Part shown: positions 24,003-27,923 of the stretch, piece by piece | How positions within the stretch are numbered: position 1 is the stretch's first letter | Layout: every line of letters begins with the position of its first letter | Assembly: GCA_964431965.1 (NCBI GenBank) | Contig: CAYSLU010000073.1 | Coordinates: forward strand, 1-27,923 | Source of the DNA: CAYSLU01 sp964431965 | Lineage (GTDB): Bacteria > Verrucomicrobiota > Kiritimatiellia > CAIKKV01 > CAYSLU01 | Direction: 5' to 3' | Length of the DNA: 27,923 nucleotides | Made by a program: the position numbers and the translations under genes | The notes under the pieces: generated by a model | The model's database searches: none | What the model was told of the DNA's origin: nothing | Seen by the model: the letters and a program-made list of their open reading frames with translations, nothing else

Positions 24003-24740
24003 TCACGCCGCCCCGTACGTCTTCATCACCCGGTCGGGATCCTCGCCCGCGGCATACGCTCGCTCCGCCGGCTTCTCCTTGTCCCGGATCGCCTCGGATT
24101 TCAGCAGCACCGGCAGAACCTGCGCCTTGGGCACGATGATGACGCCGTCGCCGTCAGCCATGACCATGTCGCCGGGCTGGACCGTAATGAACCGCCGCAG
24201 CTCGCCGCTCATCAGGATCGGCGTGTTCGGCGCCATCCACTTCAGGTTCGGCGCGGCCTCCAGCGGGCTGGCGCCGCGGCTGAACGGGTTCCACCCCTCG
24301 ATCCGCTCATGGCCATCGGAGTCCCGCACGTTGCCGTCCACGATCGCCCCCATGGCGCCGCGGGCGCGCACCATGTTGCTGTAGAGGTTGCCCAGGTGGC
24401 CGCTCGACAGCTCTCCGCCCGGCTGGTAGACGAGGATTGATCCCGGTTGGATGTGCTCCCACACCTTGACCCAGCGCGAGTAGGGCTCCTCGGTCCGGGG
24501 CACGGGATCGTGGTTGGCGAGCACGGCATGCCACGTCACAGCCAGGCCGGCGCACCTCATGCCGCGGCGCAGCGGCTTGATGCGCAAGTCCAGCAGCTGC
24601 GTCTCTTCCTTCATCTGGCTCAGCGCGCCGTTCACGTCCGCCGTCTGGAGCGCTAGGTACCGAGCCTGCAACTCGAGCGGATGCGGAAGCGTCTTCGGTT
24701 CGTCCACCTGGATCAGGGGGCCTGTCGATGGGGTTGCCAC
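24003..24740 (-). CDS. RraA/HMG-aldolase-like protein
   Basis: The start is GTG 24740, because AAGGAG (24754-24749 on the minus strand) lies 8 bases upstream; the frame is open to 24782 but that extension covers the Shine-Dalgarno region. The 245-residue protein has the RraA-like fold pattern: GAMGAIVDGNVRD with D135 and R139-D140, which match the substrate/metal-binding residues of class II pyruvate aldolases (HMG/CHA aldolase), then PGDMVMADGDGVIIVPK. RNA-degradosome regulator RraA shares the fold, but the intact Asp/Arg set favours an aldolase or decarboxylase for 2-keto acids. In this cluster it may act on a keto-acid sugar product. Its leader holds two competing hairpins. It is followed directly by the GH88/105-like gene, with which it is probably cotranscribed. 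Confidence 0.85.
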   Translation of the reverse strand: MATPSTGPLIQVDEPKTLPHPLELQARYLALQTADVNGALSQMKEETQLLDLRIKPLRRGMRCAGLAVTWHAVLANHDPVPRTEEPYSRWVKVWEHIQPGSILVYQPGGELSSGHLGNLYSNMVRARGAMGAIVDGNVRDSDGHERIEGWNPFSRGASPLEAAPNLKWMAPNTPILMSGELRRFITVQPGDMVMADGDGVIIVPKAQVLPVLLKSEAIRDKEKPAERAYAAGEDPDRVMKTYGAA

Positions 24741-24754
24741 TTCGGACTCTCCTT

Positions 24755-24778
24755 GAGAATTGGGCGGCATTCTCCGCC
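24755..24778 (-). promoter_or_regulatory. Two mutually exclusive hairpins before the RraA-like gene
   Basis: GAGAAT (24755-24760) pairs with ATTCTC (24769-24774). GGCGG (24763-24767) pairs with CCGCC (24774-24778). The two stems share bases and cannot form together. The first stem directly abuts the AAGGAG Shine-Dalgarno sequence (24749-24754). The site is in the 52-base gap after the DMT exporter stop. Function is a guess: translational gating, attenuation or simple transcript processing. Confidence 0.4.
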
Positions 24779-24792
24779 GCACGGCGCCAAAG

Positions 24793-25728
24793 TCAACGGC
24801 GATTCGGCCGGGGCTCGGTCACCGCGAACCGGCAGACCACCGCCCCCGCCACGAGCAGGGCGCACCCGCCCCACAGCCGGCCTGTCATCGTCATCCCGAG
24901 GTAGAGGCAGCTCAGGATCGTCGCCGCCATCGGCGCGAGGTAGGACGCCGAGGTGACGAGCACGATGTCGCCGCCCTGCATGGCCGACTCCCACATGGTG
25001 TAGGCCAGCCAGCCCGGCAGGACGGCGAGGAAGGCCAGCTCGGCGAACGTCCGCGCCGACCACTGCGCCGGAGCCGGAAAGACGAGCGAGAGCACCGAGA
25101 GCGTCACCCCGCACACGAGGAAGAAGATCGGCACCGCCCCGGCGCTCCCGGGGGCCAGCCAGCGCCGGGTCAGCACCGAGTAGAGAGCCCATGTCACGGC
25201 GGCGGTCAGGCCGAGCGCGTACGGGGGCCAGCTCTCCACGATCCGCTCGACGAAGCCCGACCACGAGAAGGCGCCCCTCCCCACGACCAGAACCAAGCCC
25301 GCCAGGGCAGCCGCCACCCCCGGCACCGCAAACCACCTCGCCCGCATCCGCAGCACCGGCACGGAGAACACCAGCATCAGCGTCGGCCACAGGTAGTTCA
25401 TCAGCGCCACCTCGACGGCCTGCTCCGGGCTGCCGCTGAGATGGATGCCGAGGTAGACCGAGACGATGTACGCGACGAACAGCCCGCCGCACAGGAGCAG
25501 GTACCGCTTCGGCAGCCCGGCCAGGCCCCGGAGCCGGCGCCGGCGAGCCTGAACCGCCAGCCCCAGCGCGCCAGCGGCCAGCTGCACGCACGCCGCAGCC
25601 CGCACCGTCCCGATCTGGCCGTTGAGGTGCGTGTAGACTGCAAATGAGCTGCTCCAAAGCAGGAGCGATGCAAGCCCCATCGCGGTCCTCCGCCCCCGCC
25701 CGCCCGCCTGAGTTTCGATATTCGACAT
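24793..25728 (-). CDS. DMT-superfamily (EamA) exporter, YddG-like
   Basis: The 311-residue protein has about ten transmembrane segments and the two EamA repeats of drug/metabolite transporters. The segment VEVALMNYLWPTLMLVFSVPVL and the tail ASYLAPMAATILSCLYLGM resemble aromatic-amino-acid exporters of the YddG group. The start may be ATG 25728, which has only a cramped AGGA, or ATG 25680, which has GGAGG at ideal spacing; both preserve the first membrane segment. It follows the Pmp-like gene by 17 bases in the same direction. Exported substrate and link to the catabolic genes are unknown. Confidence 0.85.
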   Translation of the reverse strand: MSNIETQAGGRGRRTAMGLASLLLWSSSFAVYTHLNGQIGTVRAAACVQLAAGALGLAVQARRRRLRGLAGLPKRYLLLCGGLFVAYIVSVYLGIHLSGSPEQAVEVALMNYLWPTLMLVFSVPVLRMRARWFAVPGVAAALAGLVLVVGRGAFSWSGFVERIVESWPPYALGLTAAVTWALYSVLTRRWLAPGSAGAVPIFFLVCGVTLSVLSLVFPAPAQWSARTFAELAFLAVLPGWLAYTMWESAMQGGDIVLVTSASYLAPMAATILSCLYLGMTMTGRLWGGCALLVAGAVVCRFAVTEPRPNRR

Positions 25729-25745
25729 TTCCTGATCTGCACCCG

Positions 25746-27923
25746 CTACCGAACGCGCAGCATGACGCCAATCCGATCGCTCGTCAGACTCTTCGATGCC
25801 ACCGCCGTGTTGCCATAGGCCCCCAGATCGATGCGCCCGCCGTTCGGCGCGGGCTCCAGCGCGTGTGCGCTCGCAGGATTGCCGCGATCAATCAACGGGC
25901 TGTCCCCCGCCGAAGCCAGCCAGGCTCCACCCGAGAAGTAGCCGCCGGCGTATGCTCCGCGAGTCGACTGCAGGTGCAGGAACGTCAGGTCCGCAAAAAG
26001 CGGATCGACGCCCAGGTTGCCTGTCCCCGGGAACCCGCCCTTCACGCAGGAGTACGTGCAGGACACCCCGCCAGAGGGCGCGATCGCAACCGGCGCGTCA
26101 TCCCACAGAACGGCATTCTCGATGAGGGAGGCGTAGCCGGTCGACGCATGGAACGCCCCGCCGTATCCCGCCGTGGTCGATACGTTGGTGTATGTGGTGC
26201 AGTTGATCAGGGCCGCACCCGCGTTGACGTTCGCGACTCCGCCGCCGTACTTGGCCGTGTTGCCGCGCAGCACGCAGTTGACCAGGGAACCGGTCGCGCT
26301 TCCCGTGTCGCGGAAGCAGACCGCCCCGCCGTAGTTGTTCGGCGCGCTGTTGCCCACGAAAACGCTGGCCCGCACCACCGCGTCCGTGAGGAAGCAGCAG
26401 CCGCCTCCGTAGTACAGGGCCGCGCGATTGGACTCGAAGTAGCAGGAATCGATCGTCACGCCCGCGGCCGAGGCCGCATACAGCCCGCCGCCGTACCAGC
26501 CGGCGCTGCCGGACACGAACCGGCATCCCGTCAGCACGACGGCCCCCGAGAAGATGCGCATGCAGCCGCCGTAGCCCGCCCCGGTCGCCGTGCTGTTCTC
26601 GAACGAGCACGACTGCACCCGACTGGTGCCCTGGACGCCCACGGGATCCAACGCCAGAGCCCCGCCAGCCGCGGACGCGCTGCCGCTGAAGCGGCAATCC
26701 CTCAGCAGCGCCGGAACGCCGAGATACATGGCGCCGCCAACTCCCTGGGAACCGGTCGCCACGTTGCCCACGAACGTACACCGCAGAAACGTGACGTTGC
26801 TCTGCATGCCGGCGGTCAGGAACCCCACGGCACCTCCCCGGTAGATGCGCGCCACGTTGCTGACAAACGAGCAGTCCTCAAAGAGTCCGTCCGCGGGCCC
26901 CGTGATCGCTCCGCCGTGGTTGGTGCACATGTTCCGAACGAACGCGCAGTTCCGCCAGAACGAGTTGGTCCCGCCCCAGTTGATGTAGACGGCGCCGCCG
27001 GCGGTCGACTCGTTGCCCTCGAAGCGGCAGCCCGACACCTGCAGTCCGTCGCCTCCGCCGGGCACCGCCACGGCAATCGCTCCGCCTCCCTGCTGCGCGG
27101 CGCCGGGGCAGTAGTTGCTGACGAATCGGCAGCCTCCGATCCGGATGGGCGGCATGAACCCCGAAACGTAGAGAGCGCCCCCCTTGTCCGCTCCGGCGTT
27201 GTTCGCCTCGAACACACAGCCCGTAATCAGGACAGCCCCCCCGCTCCATCTCCGGCTGGCGGAGTCCACCAGCGCCAAGCCGGCGCCGCGGCCGTTCACC
27301 CCAAGCGCCCGGTTCCCCCGGAACACGCAGTTGGAAAGCACCACCACGGCGTTCGTCAGGAAGCGCAGGTGAGCCGCCGCCCCGTACACGCCGACCGTGT
27401 CGTTGGACATCACGTTGTCGGCGAAGACGCAGTTCTCCCACGTCATCGTGCAGACGGCCGAGACGTTCTGATACCAGTAGACCGCTCCGCCTCCGTAGGC
27501 GGAACTGCCGCCGCTGGCGAAGTGGTTGGAAAACACGCAGTTCGCCACAGTCGGCTGTACGCCCAGGCAGTACAGGCCCGCGCCGCGGCCCGGATCGCCC
27601 ACGCCGCCCGCATAGCCGTCCTGCACGATGAACCCGTCAAGCCGCGCCCCGGTGGCGCCGAAAACGACGTGGATGCAGTTGTCGGTGGCGCTCGCCGGAT
27701 CGCCGATATTCCCGCTGAGGATCGTGGGATGGTTGGTCCAGTCGCGCTCGTCCCGCGCGGTCTCGCCGCCCGCGAACCCCCCGTAGAGCGCGACCCCGGC
27801 TTTGAGCTGGATGGATCGGGCGCGATTGGTCGCGTCGTGGGTCGGATAGTACGTGCCTTCGCGCACCCACACGTCGTCGCCCGACACCGCCCGGCTGAGC
27901 GCGGCCGTGACGGTCTGGAGCGC
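25746..27923 (-). CDS. Pmp-like right-handed beta-helix protein, 3' part (5' end outside the window)
   Basis: The reading frame runs from the window edge to TAG at 25746-25748 (725 residues); its true start and any signal peptide lie beyond 27923. The visible N-terminus, LQTVTAALSRAVSGDDVWVREGTYYPT, is typical of extracellular beta-helix proteins. About 15 repeats of a C-x-F-x-x-N unit followed by GGA[V/L/M/I]Y mirror the FxxN and GGAI motifs of chlamydial polymorphic membrane proteins. Most repeats put a Cys at the same place. The C-terminus (SPLIDRGNPASAHALEP, NGGRIDLGAYGNTAVASKS) looks like a choice-of-anchor-Q-type end. No autotransporter barrel is seen. The protein is probably secreted or cell-surface bound, as an adhesin or passive scaffold; carbohydrate binding is possible but unproven. 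Confidence 0.82.
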   Translation of the reverse strand, partial: ALQTVTAALSRAVSGDDVWVREGTYYPTHDATNRARSIQLKAGVALYGGFAGGETARDERDWTNHPTILSGNIGDPASATDNCIHVVFGATGARLDGFIVQDGYAGGVGDPGRGAGLYCLGVQPTVANCVFSNHFASGGSSAYGGGAVYWYQNVSAVCTMTWENCVFADNVMSNDTVGVYGAAAHLRFLTNAVVVLSNCVFRGNRALGVNGRGAGLALVDSASRRWSGGAVLITGCVFEANNAGADKGGALYVSGFMPPIRIGGCRFVSNYCPGAAQQGGGAIAVAVPGGGDGLQVSGCRFEGNESTAGGAVYINWGGTNSFWRNCAFVRNMCTNHGGAITGPADGLFEDCSFVSNVARIYRGGAVGFLTAGMQSNVTFLRCTFVGNVATGSQGVGGAMYLGVPALLRDCRFSGSASAAGGALALDPVGVQGTSRVQSCSFENSTATGAGYGGCMRIFSGAVVLTGCRFVSGSAGWYGGGLYAASAAGVTIDSCYFESNRAALYYGGGCCFLTDAVVRASVFVGNSAPNNYGGAVCFRDTGSATGSLVNCVLRGNTAKYGGGVANVNAGAALINCTTYTNVSTTAGYGGAFHASTGYASLIENAVLWDDAPVAIAPSGGVSCTYSCVKGGFPGTGNLGVDPLFADLTFLHLQSTRGAYAGGYFSGGAWLASAGDSPLIDRGNPASAHALEPAPNGGRIDLGAYGNTAVASKSLTSDRIGVMLRVR

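Noticed and set aside
24713..25771. Alternative minus-strand frame across the DMT exporter
   Set aside because: It has no hydrophobic segment pattern, while the frame 24793-25728 gives about ten clean membrane helices.
1..27923. CRISPR arrays, tRNA genes, insertion sequences, att sites and defence systems
   Set aside because: No regularly spaced repeats, cloverleaf-like segments, transposase motifs or terminal inverted repeats were seen on reading both strands.

Overview
The window looks like a stretch of a high-GC bacterial chromosome (about two-thirds G+C by eye), most likely from the Planctomycetota-Verrucomicrobiota-Lentisphaerota-Kiritimatiellota superphylum. That is inferred from the gene repertoire: paralogous URO-D-family methyltransferase-like proteins, ceramidase-fold hydrolases, a tandem ArsR-type regulator, TIM-barrel isomerases, Gfo/Idh/MocA oxidoreductase, heparinase-like and GH88/105-like proteins, and a Pmp-like beta-helix protein with a choice-of-anchor-Q-like C-terminus. 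No rRNA, tRNA, CRISPR array, transposase or phage gene was seen.

Layout. Positions 1-1162 (minus strand) hold the 5' end of a Tat-exported protein preceded by, and translationally overlapped with, a URO-D-family gene. A divergent promoter region (about 1163-1380) separates these from a long plus-strand run: a duplicated DUF1284-like cysteine-rich protein (1381-2358), a secreted conserved protein (2414-3724), a ceramidase-fold hydrolase (3734-5071), a large secreted GH42-like protein (5161-8418), a Gfo/Idh/MocA oxidoreductase (8428-9396) and a small M50-like membrane protein (9402-9977). After a 211-base gap with a candidate promoter come a second URO-D gene (10189-11286), a heparinase II/III-like protein (11338-13521), a TIM-barrel isomerase (13535-14377), a GT-C-like membrane protein (14397-15812), a GH20-like protein (15833-17656) and an alpha/beta-hydrolase esterase (17653-19377). 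A second ceramidase-fold gene (19566-20984) stands behind its own candidate promoter. The right part is all minus strand: a Pmp-like beta-helix protein running off the window (25746-27923), a YddG-like DMT exporter (24793-25728), an RraA-like aldolase (24003-24740), a tandem GH88/105-like protein (21923-23995), a small two-TM protein (21729-21926) and the tandem-HTH ArsR regulator (20878-21558), whose 3' end overlaps ceramidase gene 2 tail to tail.

How it may work together (inference). The set reads as a catabolic neighbourhood for complex, substituted, uronic-acid-containing carbohydrates: a lyase-type heparinase fold, an unsaturated-uronyl-hydrolase fold, a hexosaminidase-like fold, an esterase, amide- or ester-cleaving ceramidase-fold enzymes, sugar-type isomerase and oxidoreductase, an RraA-type aldolase, and URO-D proteins that could act on methyl groups. 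Most of these enzymes have no signal peptide, so much of the chemistry should be cytoplasmic, yet no sugar importer is present here. Gene ends and starts are tightly linked, with 4-base overlaps or Shine-Dalgarno sequences that overlap the previous stop codon, which supports operonic expression. Substrates cannot be assigned from sequence alone.
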